Source: Streptomyces sp. D2-8
Lineage (GTDB): Bacteria; Actinomycetota; Actinomycetes; Streptomycetales; Streptomycetaceae
DNA length: 64,000 bases
Direction of reading: 5' to 3'
Assembly: GCF_023184515.1 (NCBI RefSeq)
Contig: NZ_JAAHBP010000005.1
Location: 62,001-126,000, forward strand
The translations under genes and the position numbers were made by a program. The notes under the pieces were generated by a model, which did no database searches, was not told where the DNA came from, and saw nothing but the letters and a program-made list of their open reading frames with translations. Below are positions 48,787 to 57,720 of this stretch, one piece after another (positions within the stretch are counted from its first letter, which is position 1; the number at the start of each line of letters is the position of its first letter).

Positions 48787-49160
48787 AGGGCACGCTCTCT
48801 CACAGGTCCCACGAACGTGTGGTTCTGGGACGGCTAGGGATGTAAATCGGGTGGGGCAGGGATAAGGGAACGAATCGGAGTTCCGTCACGGTAGTCAGGG
48901 CGGCCGGTACGGTTCAAGTTGTTGTCCCCAGCCTGTGGACAAGTGTCTCCCGGCGACTCCTGGTTTGACCGGATGGCGTAGCCGCGCGTACCGTAACCAG
49001 GTCGAGTTGTCGATGGCTGCTGCCGCCTGCCTCCGATGGGCACAGATCATTTGGGTGATCGGTCAGCGGTGCACTCGGGCGTAACTGCGAGCTACTCGTG
49101 GGCGCACGGTGACAGCCAGGACGGCACCCCGCAACTACCGAATTCTTCTGGAGCCCCCGA
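48787..49160. promoter_or_regulatory. Divergent dnaA / rpmH promoter region with two DnaA boxes
   Basis: This 374-bp region carries TTGTCCCCA (48922-48930) and TGTGGACAA (48934-48942), two boxes in opposite orientation 3 bp apart. They lie about 140 bp upstream of the dnaA start, which suits repression of dnaA by its own product, as described for Streptomyces lividans. Confidence 0.8.
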
Positions 49161-49298
49161 GTGAGCAAGCGCACCTTCCAGCCGAACAACCGTCGCCGCG
49201 CGAAGACCCACGGCTTCCGCCTGCGGATGCGTACCCGTGCCGGTCGCGCGATTCTCGCGAACCGTCGCAGCAAGGGTCGCGCCAGCCTGTCCGCCTGA
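49161..49298 (+). CDS. rpmH: Ribosomal protein bL34
   Basis: The 45-residue protein of the large ribosomal subunit reads [20 protein letters not shown] and then [18 protein letters not shown], the universal bL34 pattern. GTG at 49161 follows tctggagcccc. It heads the conserved rpmH-rnpA-yidD-yidC-jag-rsmG run and is divergent from dnaA. Confidence 0.97.
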   Translation: MSKRTFQPNNRRRAKTHGFRLRMRTRAGRAILANRRSKGRASLSA

Positions 49299-49319
49299 TC
49301 CCGATCAGGTCATGACACC

Positions 49320-49691
49320 GTGCTGCCCACCGAGAACCGGCTGAGGCGGCGCGAGGACTTCGCGACCGCGGTACGACGAGGCCGTCGGGCAGGACGCCCG
49401 CACCTCGTCGTCCACCTCCGAAGCGGTGCCACGGACCCGCATGCGCCTGGGGAGAGCGCTCCCCTGACGCGTGCGGGTTTCGTCGTGAGCAAAGCAGTGG
49501 GTGGCGCGGTCGTGCGCAACAAGGTGAAGCGCAGGCTTCGCCACCTGATGCGCGAGCGAGTCGCCCAGCTGCCCCCCGGTAGCCTGGTAGTCGTACGAGC
49601 ATTGCCCGGATCGGGCGACGCCGACCATGCACAGCTGGCCCGAGACCTGGATGCCGCTCTCCAGCGGTTGCTGGGAGGGGGCGCGCGATGA
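49320..49691 (+). CDS. rnpA: Ribonuclease P protein component
   Basis: The 123-residue basic protein joins RNase P RNA to mature tRNA 5' ends. The family motif is [17 protein letters not shown], with the start [13 protein letters not shown]. The insert [13 protein letters not shown] lengthens one loop. GTG at 49320 lies 21 bp after rpmH; the stop overlaps the yidD ATG (ATGA). Confidence 0.96.
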   Translation: MLPTENRLRRREDFATAVRRGRRAGRPHLVVHLRSGATDPHAPGESAPLTRAGFVVSKAVGGAVVRNKVKRRLRHLMRERVAQLPPGSLVVVRALPGSGDADHAQLARDLDAALQRLLGGGAR

Positions 49692-50062
49692 AGTACCCGC
49701 TGCTGGCTCTGATCAAGCTCTACCAGTGGACGATCAGTCCATTGCTGGGGCCGGTCTGCAAGTACTACCCGTCGTGCTCCCACTACGGCTACACGGCCAT
49801 CGACCGGCATGGTGCCATCAAGGGAACAGCACTCACGGCCTGGCGCATCCTGCGGTGCAATCCGTGGTCGCTGGGCGGTGTGGATCATGTCCCGCCGCGC
49901 AAGCGCCCGCGGTGGCACGAAACGCTGCGTATCGCGTGGCGTGCACGCAAGGGCGGGCCCTCCGCCGCCGGACCGGCCACCGAGGGACAGGCTTCTCCCA
50001 CAAGTCCGTCGAGTCCTTCGAGCCCGGCCGCAGAGACACCGTCCCATGCCCAAGGAGCATGA
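49688..50062 (+). CDS. yidD: YidD membrane insertion factor
   Basis: The 124-residue protein matches the DUF37/YidD family: [20 protein letters not shown] and [17 protein letters not shown], then [14 protein letters not shown]. YidD binds the inner membrane and helps YidC insert proteins. The C-terminal 40 residues are Pro/Ser-rich and specific to this lineage. It overlaps rnpA by ATGA. Confidence 0.95.
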   Translation: MKYPLLALIKLYQWTISPLLGPVCKYYPSCSHYGYTAIDRHGAIKGTALTAWRILRCNPWSLGGVDHVPPRKRPRWHETLRIAWRARKGGPSAAGPATEGQASPTSPSSPSSPAAETPSHAQGA

Positions 50063-50065
50063 TTA

Positions 50066-51355
50066 GTGGACACGATTGCCAGCCTCTTCAGCTTTATCAC
50101 CACACCCGTCTCCTGGGTCATCGTCCAGTTCCACTCGGTGTACGGCGCCCTCTTCGGCCCTGATACCGGCTGGGCCTGGGGCCTGTCGATCGTGTCCCTG
50201 GTGATCCTGATCCGTATCTGCCTGATCCCGCTCTTCGTGAAGCAGATCAAGGCGACCCGGGCCATGCAGACGCTGCAGCCCGAGATGAAGAAGATCCAGG
50301 AGCGCTACAAGAACGACAAGCAGCGTCAGTCCGAAGAGATGATGAAGCTGTACAAGGAGACGGGCACCAACCCGCTCTCCTCGTGCCTTCCCATCCTGGC
50401 GCAGTCCCCGTTCTTCTTCGCCCTGTACCACGTGCTCAACAGCATCGCGTCGAACGACACCATCGGCGTCATCAACGACAACCTGCTGCAGAGCGCGCAG
50501 AAGGCACACATCGTCGGTGCGCCGCTGGCGGCGAAGTTCACCGACAGCTCGTCGAAGGTGGAAGCACTCGGTGCCTCCCTCACCGACGTCCGCGTGGTCA
50601 CCGCCATCATGATCGTCCTGATGTCGGCGTCGCAGTTCTTCACCCAGCGCCAGCTGATGACGAAGAACGTCGACACCACGGTGAAGACGCCGTTCATGCA
50701 GCAGCAGAAGATGCTGATGTACGTCTTCCCGGTCATGTTCGCCGTCTTCGGCATCAACTTCCCGGTCGGTGTCCTCGTCTACTGGCTGACCACCAACGTG
50801 TGGACCATGGGCCAGCAGATGTACGTCATCCACAACAACCCGACCCCGGGTTCCAAGGCCCAGGCCTCGTACCTCGACCGACTGACCAAGTACGTCACGC
50901 AGCACGACAAGGTCAGCAAGCGCCGCGACCGCGCCATCGTCAAGGCGATCGTCGCCAAGGGCCGCGACCGCAACGAGTTCGAGCGCAAGTTCATCAACGG
51001 CCTGAGCAAGGCCGGTCTCGCCGCCCAGGCCGACGGCACCGTGATCAAGAGCGACACCGCAGCCGCAGCCCAGGCCGAGGACGGTACGCCGATCACCGCC
51101 GCCGGTACCCCCAAGCGCCAGCAGCCCAAGCGGCAGAGCAAGTCGCAGCGGCAGCACGGCGGCAGCACCGGCGCGAAGGCGGCCGGCGAGAGCGAGCCGA
51201 AGACGTCGCTGACCAAGTCCGACGAGCCCGAGGACGCCAAGCCCGCCGCCGCCGACAAGAAGGGCGGCGCGAAGCCCGCCGGCGGTACCCGCAGCAAGGC
51301 CCAGTCCGGACAGCGCAAGGGTCCGCAGCGGCCCAAGTCCCCGTCCAAGAAGTAA
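50066..51355 (+). CDS. yidC: YidC/Oxa1 membrane protein insertase
   Basis: The 429-residue insertase has helices at about 20-50 (the region [15 protein letters not shown]), a cytosolic hairpin [16 protein letters not shown] segment ([20 protein letters not shown]), and later helices including [20 protein letters not shown] and [20 protein letters not shown]. It inserts membrane proteins alone or with Sec. The C-terminal 110 residues are basic and low-complexity, probably ribosome-binding. GTG at 50066 follows yidD by 3 bp. Confidence 0.96.
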   Translation: MDTIASLFSFITTPVSWVIVQFHSVYGALFGPDTGWAWGLSIVSLVILIRICLIPLFVKQIKATRAMQTLQPEMKKIQERYKNDKQRQSEEMMKLYKETGTNPLSSCLPILAQSPFFFALYHVLNSIASNDTIGVINDNLLQSAQKAHIVGAPLAAKFTDSSSKVEALGASLTDVRVVTAIMIVLMSASQFFTQRQLMTKNVDTTVKTPFMQQQKMLMYVFPVMFAVFGINFPVGVLVYWLTTNVWTMGQQMYVIHNNPTPGSKAQASYLDRLTKYVTQHDKVSKRRDRAIVKAIVAKGRDRNEFERKFINGLSKAGLAAQADGTVIKSDTAAAAQAEDGTPITAAGTPKRQQPKRQSKSQRQHGGSTGAKAAGESEPKTSLTKSDEPEDAKPAAADKKGGAKPAGGTRSKAQSGQRKGPQRPKSPSKK

Positions 51356-51370
51356 GAAGGAGTCCATCCC

Positions 51371-51883
51371 GTGACGGAAGGCACCACCTCCGCCGCTGCC
51401 GAGGGTGCAGACACCCTGACTCGCCTGGAGCAGGAAGGCGAGATCGCGGCGGACTACCTGGAGGGTCTGCTCGACATCGCCGACCTCGACGGCGATATCG
51501 ACATGGACGTCGAGGCCGACCGCGCCTCCGTCTCGATCATCAGCGACACGGGCGGCCGTGACCTGCAGAAGCTGGTCGGCCGTGATGGCGAGGTGCTGGA
51601 GGCGCTCCAGGAGCTCACCCGTCTGGCCGTGCACCGGGAGACCGGTGACCGCAGCCGTCTGATGCTCGACATCGCGGGGTACCGGGCACAGAAGCGCTCC
51701 GAGCTGTCCGAGCTGGGCGCGAAGGCAGCCGCGGAGGCCAAGAGCAGCGGTGAGGCCGTGAAGCTGAAGCCGATGACGCCCTTCGAGCGCAAGGTTGTGC
51801 ACGACGCGGTCAAGGCCGCGGGCCTGCGCAGCGAGTCCGAGGGCGAGGAGCCGCAGCGCTTCGTCGTCGTGCTGCCCGCCTGA
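51371..51883 (+). CDS. jag: KhpB/Jag RNA-binding protein
   Basis: The 170-residue cytosolic protein has a KH-like domain (about 50-110, ISDTGGRDLQKLVGRDGEVL) and a C-terminal R3H domain (about 115-170, LMLDIAGYRAQKR, with MTPFERKVVHDAV). It binds single-stranded RNA and in Gram-positives affects cell shape and division. The Jag_N domain is missing, as in other actinobacteria. GTG at 51371 follows AAGAAGGAG. Confidence 0.95.
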   Translation: MTEGTTSAAAEGADTLTRLEQEGEIAADYLEGLLDIADLDGDIDMDVEADRASVSIISDTGGRDLQKLVGRDGEVLEALQELTRLAVHRETGDRSRLMLDIAGYRAQKRSELSELGAKAAAEAKSSGEAVKLKPMTPFERKVVHDAVKAAGLRSESEGEEPQRFVVVLPA

Positions 51884-51900
51884 TCGGCCCCTACGTTCCC

Positions 51901-51929
51901 CGGCCCCGTCTGTTGCGCAGGCGGGGCCG
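51901..51929 (+). terminator. Hairpin between jag and rsmG
   Basis: The stem cggccccgtctg / caggcggggccg has one wobble pair and is followed by aacttt. It may partly stop transcription between the rpmH block and rsmG-parAB. Confidence 0.6.
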
Positions 51930-52007
51930 AACTTTGTCAGCCTGATAGTTCTGGTGGTTCTGGTGTCGGCGCCGGGTGCGCTGACGCGGTACGGAAGGAC
52001 GGTCCCC

Positions 52008-52724
52008 GTGACGGAGGCAGCGGAGCTTCCCCCCGCGCCCGAGCAAGCGCGCGAGGTGTTCGGTGAACGCTTCGCGGATGCGGTGCGGTACGCCGAGCTG
52101 CTCGCTGAGGCGGGCGTGCAGCGCGGTCTCATCGGCCCGCGTGAGGTGCCCCGCCTGTGGGAGCGGCACCTGCTGAACTGCGCGGTGCTCTCGGAGGTCG
52201 TGCCCGACAACGTGACGGTGTGCGATGTCGGCTCGGGTGCCGGTCTTCCCGGCATTCCGCTGGCGCTGGTCCGCACCGACCTGAAGATCACGCTCCTGGA
52301 GCCGCTGCTACGGCGCACCAACTTCCTCTCCGAGGTCGTGGAGCTGCTCGGCCTCGATCATGTGACTGTCGTGCGCGGCCGGGCCGAGGAGGTCATGGGG
52401 AAGATCCAGCCCGTCCATGTGGTGACGGCCCGCGCCGTCGCGCCGCTCGACCGGCTCGCCACCTGGGGCATTCCCCTGCTGCGGCCGTACGGAGAGATGC
52501 TCGCGCTCAAGGGCGACACCGCCGAGGAGGAGCTGAAGGCCGCGTCGGCGGCGCTCAGTAAGCTGGGTGCGGTGGAGACATCCATCCTGCATGTGGGTGA
52601 GGGCGTCGTGGACCCGATGTCCACCGTTGTACGGGTCGAGGTCGGGGAGAGCCCCGGCGGTGTGCGCTTCGCCGCGAAGCGCGCCAAGGCGGCTCGCACG
52701 GGGCGGACGCGCCGTCGGCGCTGA
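52008..52724 (+). CDS. rsmG: 16S rRNA (guanine-527-N7) methyltransferase
   Basis: The 238-residue SAM enzyme (also gidB) has the SAM loop VCDVGSGAGLPGIPLAL and the conserved RLWERHLLNCAVL, VVTARAVAPL and LRRTNFL. It methylates G527 of 16S rRNA; loss gives low-level streptomycin resistance. GTG at 52008 follows GGAAGGA. The basic tail TGRTRRRR suits RNA binding. Confidence 0.96.
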   Translation: MTEAAELPPAPEQAREVFGERFADAVRYAELLAEAGVQRGLIGPREVPRLWERHLLNCAVLSEVVPDNVTVCDVGSGAGLPGIPLALVRTDLKITLLEPLLRRTNFLSEVVELLGLDHVTVVRGRAEEVMGKIQPVHVVTARAVAPLDRLATWGIPLLRPYGEMLALKGDTAEEELKAASAALSKLGAVETSILHVGEGVVDPMSTVVRVEVGESPGGVRFAAKRAKAARTGRTRRRR

Positions 52725-53013
52725 GCTGATCCGTCCTGACGGCACTGATCCGTCCTGACGACGAGACGTACTCCACACAAGCTGCCAAACCTATGCATGC
52801 CGGAGTGTCGCGACAGTCCGGCCATGGCTGCTGTGCATCGTGTTTCACGTGAAACGTCGCTCACTGCTGCACGGCATCATCAGTCGTGGCCGCGCCGCGG
52901 CCGAACCCCGCGACCGAAAGCCTCTTGGTTCACTCGATGAGGGACCTGAGGTATCCACAGAGGTGGATTTCTCCACAGAACGCCAGGCCTCACTGGTTCA
53001 TGACCCCGAAGAC
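52725..53013. promoter_or_regulatory. parA upstream region with 16-bp tandem repeat and parS
   Basis: It holds a direct repeat, ctgatccgtcctgacg, at 52726-52741 and 52745-52760, and the parS at 52842-52855. The parAB promoters should lie here. A frame opens at a GTG inside parS (52840) in phase with parA, so a longer ParA cannot be excluded. Confidence 0.6.
52842..52855. promoter_or_regulatory. parS site 2
   Basis: GTTTCACGTGAAAC, upstream of parA. Confidence 0.96.
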
Positions 53014-54090
53014 ATGGGAGGCTCTGTTCATTGCGAGCCTGAAGTCGAGGAGAGTGAATCCTTGCGGTCCGACGCCAACATCGCGGGACCGATGACCGAT
53101 CCGGTCCCCGGTCCCCGTACCGAGTCGATGGGGGCGGATGTTTCACGTGAAACACCGCCTCCGATGGACGACACTCCCATCGGTCGTGCTGCCCAACTGG
53201 CGGTGGAGGCTCTGGGTCGTGCCGGTGAGGGCTTGCCACGGCCCGAGCAGACCCGAATCATCGTGGTCGCCAACCAGAAGGGCGGTGTGGGCAAGACGAC
53301 GACGACCGTCAACCTTGCCGCATCACTGGCGCTGCACGGTGGCCGGGTCCTGGTGGTCGATCTCGACCCACAGGGCAATGCGTCCACTGCGCTGGGTATC
53401 GACCATCACGCCGAAGTCCCGTCCATCTACGACGTGTTGGTGGAGAGCAGGCCTCTCTCCGAGGTCGTCCAGCCGGTCCCCGATGTCGAGGGCCTCTTCT
53501 GTGCCCCCGCCACGATCGATCTCGCCGGTGCGGAGATCGAGCTGGTGTCCCTGGTGGCACGGGAGAGCAGGCTGCAGCGCGCGATCCAGGCGTACGAGCA
53601 GCCGCTGGACTACATCCTCATCGACTGCCCGCCCTCACTCGGTCTCCTGACGGTCAATGCGCTCGTGGCAGGCCAGGAGGTCCTGATCCCCATTCAGTGC
53701 GAGTACTACGCGCTGGAAGGCCTCGGGCAGCTGCTGCGCAACGTCGACCTGGTGCGGGGGCACCTCAACCCCGCCCTGCATGTGTCGACCATCCTGCTCA
53801 CCATGTACGACGGCCGGACGCGCCTTGCGTCCCAGGTCGCGGAAGAGGTGCGCACTCACTTCGGTGACGAGGTACTGCGGACCAGCATCCCCCGTTCCGT
53901 CCGTATCTCGGAGGCGCCGAGTTACGGGCAGACGGTACTGACTTACGATCCTGGTTCGAGTGGTGCCCTCTCCTATCTTGAGGCGGCACGAGAGATCGCG
54001 CTGAAGGGCGTCGGCATCAGCTATGACGCGACGCACGCCCATATCGGCGTACAGCAGAACGACCCGAGCATGGTGGAGGGCATCCAGTGA
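53014..54090 (+). CDS. parA: ParA chromosome partitioning ATPase
   Basis: About 358 residues. A disordered N-terminus (about 1-85) precedes the ParA/MinD ATPase with deviant Walker [10 protein letters not shown], the switch [10 protein letters not shown] and [12 protein letters not shown]. ParA moves ParB-oriC complexes toward the hyphal tip and spaces chromosomes before sporulation. The start is uncertain: ATG at 53014, 53092 or 53164, none with a strong ribosome site, or the GTG at 52840. If translation begins before 53140, a parS site is inside the coding sequence and encodes VSRET. Confidence 0.94.
   Translation: MGGSVHCEPEVEESESLRSDANIAGPMTDPVPGPRTESMGADVSRETPPPMDDTPIGRAAQLAVEALGRAGEGLPRPEQTRIIVVANQKGGVGKTTTTVNLAASLALHGGRVLVVDLDPQGNASTALGIDHHAEVPSIYDVLVESRPLSEVVQPVPDVEGLFCAPATIDLAGAEIELVSLVARESRLQRAIQAYEQPLDYILIDCPPSLGLLTVNALVAGQEVLIPIQCEYYALEGLGQLLRNVDLVRGHLNPALHVSTILLTMYDGRTRLASQVAEEVRTHFGDEVLRTSIPRSVRISEAPSYGQTVLTYDPGSSGALSYLEAAREIALKGVGISYDATHAHIGVQQNDPSMVEGIQ
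53140..53153. promoter_or_regulatory. parS site 3, inside the parA 5' region
   Basis: GTTTCACGTGAAAC in the frame GTT-TCA-CGT-GAA-AC, read VSRET in ParA if the early start is used. Confidence 0.96.
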
Positions 54091-55184
54091 GCGAGCGACG
54101 GAGGGGGCTGGGCCGTGGTCTCGGCGCACTGATCCCTGCGGCACCGACGGAGAAGTCGGTGGCCCAGGCTGCGGCGAACGCTGCTTCCCCATCCCCCGCG
54201 GCAGTGCCGGCGCTGCCGAACGATCGTGGGGTGGCCGCCGCGAAGGTAGCGACCCTGCCGACTGTTTCACGTGAAACAGAGGAGCCGGCTCAGCCGAGTG
54301 CTCCCGCCACGCCGGCGGCGCCGATCGGTGCGCACTTTGCCGAGATCCCTCTCGACTCCATCACGCCGAACCCGCGCCAGCCGCGTGAGGTCTTCGACGA
54401 GGACGCGCTGTCCGAGCTCATCACTTCCATCAAGGAAGTGGGGCTCCTCCAGCCGGTCGTCGTACGGCAGGTGGGTCCCGCCCGCTACGAGCTCATCATG
54501 GGCGAGCGGCGCTGGCGGGCCTGCCGCGAGGCAGGGCTGGAGGCGATCCCGGCGATCGTGCGGGCCACGGAGGACGAGAAACTCCTCCTGGACGCTCTGC
54601 TGGAGAACCTGCACCGCGCTCAGCTGAACCCGCTGGAAGAGGCAGCCGCCTACGACCAGCTGCTGAGGGACTTCAGCTGCACGCATGACCAGCTGGCGGA
54701 CCGCATCGGCCGCTCGCGCCCTCAGGTCTCCAATACCCTGCGTCTGCTGAAGCTCTCGCCGGCCGTGCAGCGCCGGGTCGCCGCCGGGGTGCTCTCCGCC
54801 GGTCACGCACGGGCGCTGCTCTCCGTGGAGGACTCGGAGGAGCAGGACCGGCTGGCCCACCGCATCGTGGCCGAGGGTCTTTCGGTGCGGGCCGTCGAGG
54901 AGATCGTGACCCTGATGGGGTCGCGGCCCCAGAAGGCTCAGAAGCCGAAGGGGCCGCGCGCCGGTGCCCGGGTCTCTCCTGCGCTGTCCGACCTCGCCAC
55001 GCGGCTGTCGGACCGCTTCGAGACGCGGGTGAAGGTCGACCTGGGTCAGAAGAAGGGCAAGATCACCGTCGAGTTCGCCTCGATGGAGGACCTGGAGCGG
55101 ATCCTCGGCTCACTCGCTCCTGGCGAGGGGCCGGTCCTGCAGAACAGCCTTCTGGAGGGCGACTCCGAGGACAGCGAGTCCTGA
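54087..55184 (+). CDS. parB: ParB centromere-binding CTPase
   Basis: The 365-residue protein has a disordered N-terminal part with a box to bind ParA ([15 protein letters not shown]), the CTP-binding ParB/Srx domain ([20 protein letters not shown], then [12 protein letters not shown]), a HTH parS-binding region ([20 protein letters not shown]) and a C-terminal dimerisation domain. It loads at parS and spreads by CTP-driven clamping. GTG overlaps the parA stop. A parS at 54264 is within the coding sequence. Confidence 0.97.
   Translation: MSERRRGLGRGLGALIPAAPTEKSVAQAAANAASPSPAAVPALPNDRGVAAAKVATLPTVSRETEEPAQPSAPATPAAPIGAHFAEIPLDSITPNPRQPREVFDEDALSELITSIKEVGLLQPVVVRQVGPARYELIMGERRWRACREAGLEAIPAIVRATEDEKLLLDALLENLHRAQLNPLEEAAAYDQLLRDFSCTHDQLADRIGRSRPQVSNTLRLLKLSPAVQRRVAAGVLSAGHARALLSVEDSEEQDRLAHRIVAEGLSVRAVEEIVTLMGSRPQKAQKPKGPRAGARVSPALSDLATRLSDRFETRVKVDLGQKKGKITVEFASMEDLERILGSLAPGEGPVLQNSLLEGDSEDSES
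54264..54277. promoter_or_regulatory. parS site 4, inside parB
   Basis: GTTTCACGTGAAAC read as VSRET in the disordered linker of ParB. Confidence 0.96.
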
Positions 55185-55360
55185 GCCTCCGGCAAGGGTC
55201 CTCTGCTGGGCAGGAGACAGAGCGGGCCGTGTCCGGTGTGTGCCGGAACATGGCCCGCTCTTTCCTTTCTGGCGGTATCGATGGAATCGCATCGTGGATA
55301 CGATGCGTTTCGGGTACGGCGCAACCACTCGGCAGCACCTCTGAGAGGGAGGCAGGGGCC

Positions 55361-55621
55361 ATGCGAACCATGAGCCGCACCGGACTGGTGAGCGCCGGTT
55401 TGGGGCTGGGAGCGGTCGGTGGGTTCATCGGCAGCCTCCTCAGGGAACGGAGCGCTCTGACAGCCGCCCGCGACGCGGCGGCGGGCGAAGGAAGCGAGGA
55501 TCAGCCTTCATGGGCCGCCGGCTCGTACCGCTCACGCTGGACAACCTCCAGGACCTTCCCAAGCGTTGTCGCTCGTGTGTCTTCTGGGAACTCGACCCAG
55601 TCAGCGGTGAGGCCGCGGTAA
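55361..55621 (+). CDS. Possible small membrane protein overlapping a GNAT gene
   Basis: An 86-codon frame starts at ATG 55361 with GGGAGG at 55347-55352. Residues about 6-27 (RTGLVSAGLGLGAVGGFIGSLL) form a membrane-like helix. It overlaps the following GNAT gene by 112 bp in another frame, and the end reads like an out-of-frame copy of it. Either the true protein is short and lost its stop, or the C-terminus is not functional. Function unknown. Confidence 0.4.
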   Translation: MRTMSRTGLVSAGLGLGAVGGFIGSLLRERSALTAARDAAAGEGSEDQPSWAAGSYRSRWTTSRTFPSVVARVSSGNSTQSAVRPR

Positions 55622-56127
55622 AGGCGGGCACATCCGCCCCGGAGAAGGAAGCCTGGATCTCAGCGGTTCTGCTGGACTGGGGATCCTGCGGGCGGGTCGT
55701 GTACGTCGACGACGTGCCGGTCGGCTACGTGTTGTACGCCCCACCCGCCTATGTCCCCCGCTCCACGGCGTTTCCCACGAGTCCTGTCTCACCTGACGCG
55801 GTACAGCTGATGACCGCGTTCATCGTGCCCGGCTACCAGGGGCAGGGACTGGGCCGGGTGATGGTTCAGACGGTCGCCAAGGATCTGCTGCGGCGCGGCT
55901 TCAAGGCGATCGAGGCCTTCGGAGACGCGCGCTGGAAGGAACCCGCTTGTGTGCTGCCCGCCGATCATCTACTGGCGGTGGGCTTCAAGACGGTGCGCCA
56001 GCACCCCACCCATCCCCGGCTGAGGCTGGAACTGAGGTCGACGCTCTCCTGGAAGGAAGACGTCGAGATGGCTTTGGATCGGCTCTTGGGAGCCGTGCAG
56101 AAGGAGCCGGCGCTGCGACCGCTGTAG
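55510..56127 (+). CDS. GNAT-family acetyltransferase
   Basis: The 205-residue protein contains the GNAT acetyl-CoA motif IVPGYQGQGLGRVM at about residue 105, and VVYVDDVPVGYVLYA before it. An N-terminal CRSC with a later Cys might bind metal. A gene of this type follows parB in other Streptomyces as I recall. The substrate is unknown. The ATG at 55510 begins MGRRLVPLTLDNLQDL, which reads as a natural N-terminus, but its ribosome site is poor. Confidence 0.88.
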   Translation: MGRRLVPLTLDNLQDLPKRCRSCVFWELDPVSGEAAVKAGTSAPEKEAWISAVLLDWGSCGRVVYVDDVPVGYVLYAPPAYVPRSTAFPTSPVSPDAVQLMTAFIVPGYQGQGLGRVMVQTVAKDLLRRGFKAIEAFGDARWKEPACVLPADHLLAVGFKTVRQHPTHPRLRLELRSTLSWKEDVEMALDRLLGAVQKEPALRPL

Positions 56128-56137
56128 GGCAGTCAAA

Positions 56138-56171
56138 CGAATGGGCCAACCCGGAGGGGTTGGCCCATTCG
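56138..56171. terminator. Bidirectional terminator next to parS
   Basis: A 15-bp perfect stem (cgaatgggccaaccc / gggttggcccattcg, 4-nt loop) lies between converging GNAT and trxA genes, one base from a parS site. Confidence 0.88.
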
Positions 56172-56172
56172 T

Positions 56173-56186
56173 GTTTCACGTGAAAC
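56173..56186. promoter_or_regulatory. parS site 5
   Basis: GTTTCACGTGAAAC between the GNAT and trxA genes, abutting a terminator hairpin. Confidence 0.96.
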
Positions 56187-56216
56187 ATGCACTGCCGGTG
56201 CGGCGGTGCAGCCGAC

Positions 56217-56549
56217 TCACTCGGCGATGAAGTCCTCGAGGTCGCGAACGATCGCGGCCTTCGGCTTCGCACCCACGATGGTCTTGGCGACCTCGCCGCC
56301 CTGGTAGACGTTCAGGGTCGGGATGGACATGACGCCGTACTTGGCGGCCGTACCCGGGTTCTCGTCGATGTTCAGCTTGACGACCTCGATCTTGTCGCCG
56401 TACTCGGAGGCGATCGCCTCGAGGGACGGCGCGATCTGGCGGCACGGACCGCACCAGGCGGCCCAGAAGTCCACCAGAACAGGCTTGTCGCTCTTGAGGA
56501 CGTCCTGTTCGAAGGAGTCGTCGGTCACATTCTTCAGGGTGCCGGCCAC
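56217..56549 (-). CDS. trxA: Thioredoxin
   Basis: The 110-residue thioredoxin has the active site WCGPC (Cys33 and Cys36) and the cis-proline SIPTLNVY. It reduces protein disulfides and is recharged by TrxB, whose gene ends 44 bp upstream in the same orientation. Start GTG at 56549. Confidence 0.97.
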   Translation of the reverse strand: MAGTLKNVTDDSFEQDVLKSDKPVLVDFWAAWCGPCRQIAPSLEAIASEYGDKIEVVKLNIDENPGTAAKYGVMSIPTLNVYQGGEVAKTIVGAKPKAAIVRDLEDFIAE

Positions 56550-56593
56550 GGCGGGCTCCTTAACTGGTTGGTGCGTGGGGCGGGTAGGGAAGA

Positions 56594-57562
56594 TCAGACG
56601 GAGGTCTTCTCGGGCTCGGGCTGCTCCTCGTCCGCCAGGGCGGCGAGGTAGCGCTCGGCGTCGAGAGCTGCGGAGCAGCCGGTCCCGGCTGCGGTGATCG
56701 CCTGACGGTAGGTGTGGTCGACCACATCGCCGGCGCCGAAGACACCGGTCAGGTTCGTGCGCGTCGACGGCGCGTCCACCTTCAGGTAGCCCTCTGCGTC
56801 CAGGTCGAGCTGGCCCTTGAAGAGCTCGGTGCGCGGGTCGTGGCCGATGGCGATGAACAGTCCGGTCACCGGCAGGTCCGAGATCTCACCGGTCTTGAGG
56901 TTGCGCAGCTTCAGACCCGAGAGCTTCGGGTCGCCCTGGATCTCGGCGACCTCGCTGTCCCACACGAACGAGATCTTCGGGTCGGCGAAGGCACGCTCCT
57001 GCATGGCCTTGGAGGCGCGCAGGGTGTCACGGCGGTGGACGACGGTCACGGACTTGGCGAACCGCGAGAGGAAGGTGGCCTCCTCCATCGCGGTGTCACC
57101 GCCACCGATCACGGCGATGTCCTGGTCCTTGAAGAAGAACCCGTCACAGGTGGCGCACCAGGACACGCCACGGCCCGAGAGGGCGTCCTCGTTCGGCAGA
57201 CCGAGCTTGCGGTGCTGAGAGCCGGTGGCGACGATGACGGCCTTCGCCCGGTGCACCGTACCGGCCGTGTCCGTGACGGTCTTGATCTCACCGCTCAGGT
57301 CGACGTTCACGATGTCGTCCGGGACGAGCTCTGCTCCGAAGCGCTCCGACTGGGCGCGCATGTTGTCCATGAGCTCGGGGCCCATGATGCCGTCCTGGAA
57401 GCCCGGGAAATTCTCGACGTCGGTGGTGTTCATGAGCGCACCACCCGCGGTGACGGCGCCCTCGAACACCAGTGGCTTCAGCGACGCGCGCGCGGTGTAG
57501 AGCGCCGCCGTGTAGCCGGCGGGCCCGGAGCCGATGATGATCACGTTACGGACGTCGCTCAC
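56594..57562 (-). CDS. trxB: Thioredoxin reductase
   Basis: The 322-residue flavoprotein has the FAD motif [16 protein letters not shown], redox pair CATC (Cys136 and Cys139), the NADPH motif [18 protein letters not shown] and C-terminal FAD binding [18 protein letters not shown]. It transfers electrons from NADPH to thioredoxin, encoded immediately downstream. In actinobacteria the trx pair is often under redox-stress control, but no operator is identified here. Start GTG at 57562. Confidence 0.97.
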   Translation of the reverse strand: MSDVRNVIIIGSGPAGYTAALYTARASLKPLVFEGAVTAGGALMNTTDVENFPGFQDGIMGPELMDNMRAQSERFGAELVPDDIVNVDLSGEIKTVTDTAGTVHRAKAVIVATGSQHRKLGLPNEDALSGRGVSWCATCDGFFFKDQDIAVIGGGDTAMEEATFLSRFAKSVTVVHRRDTLRASKAMQERAFADPKISFVWDSEVAEIQGDPKLSGLKLRNLKTGEISDLPVTGLFIAIGHDPRTELFKGQLDLDAEGYLKVDAPSTRTNLTGVFGAGDVVDHTYRQAITAAGTGCSAALDAERYLAALADEEQPEPEKTSV

Positions 57563-57720
57563 GGCTGGATTCCTCGTCTCTGGACTGCGTCGTTCGACCG
57601 GTGGGAGCTCCTCTCGGAGCTCTCACCCCACCCAACGGATCCTAAGGGGCGCGCATTCCCACTGTGTCCGGGCACACGAAGAAGCGGCACCAAGCCCCGG
57701 GGCGAAGGCGGAGCGCTCGC

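Noticed and set aside
50063..52321. Long minus-strand frame of 752 codons opposite yidC-jag-rsmG
   Set aside because: It is antisense to three well-defined genes and has no recognisable domain of its own.
52840..53013. ParA starting at the GTG within parS site 2
   Set aside because: Possible in frame, but it would place two parS sites and a low-complexity segment in the protein and has no ribosome site; a later ATG is more likely, though not proven.
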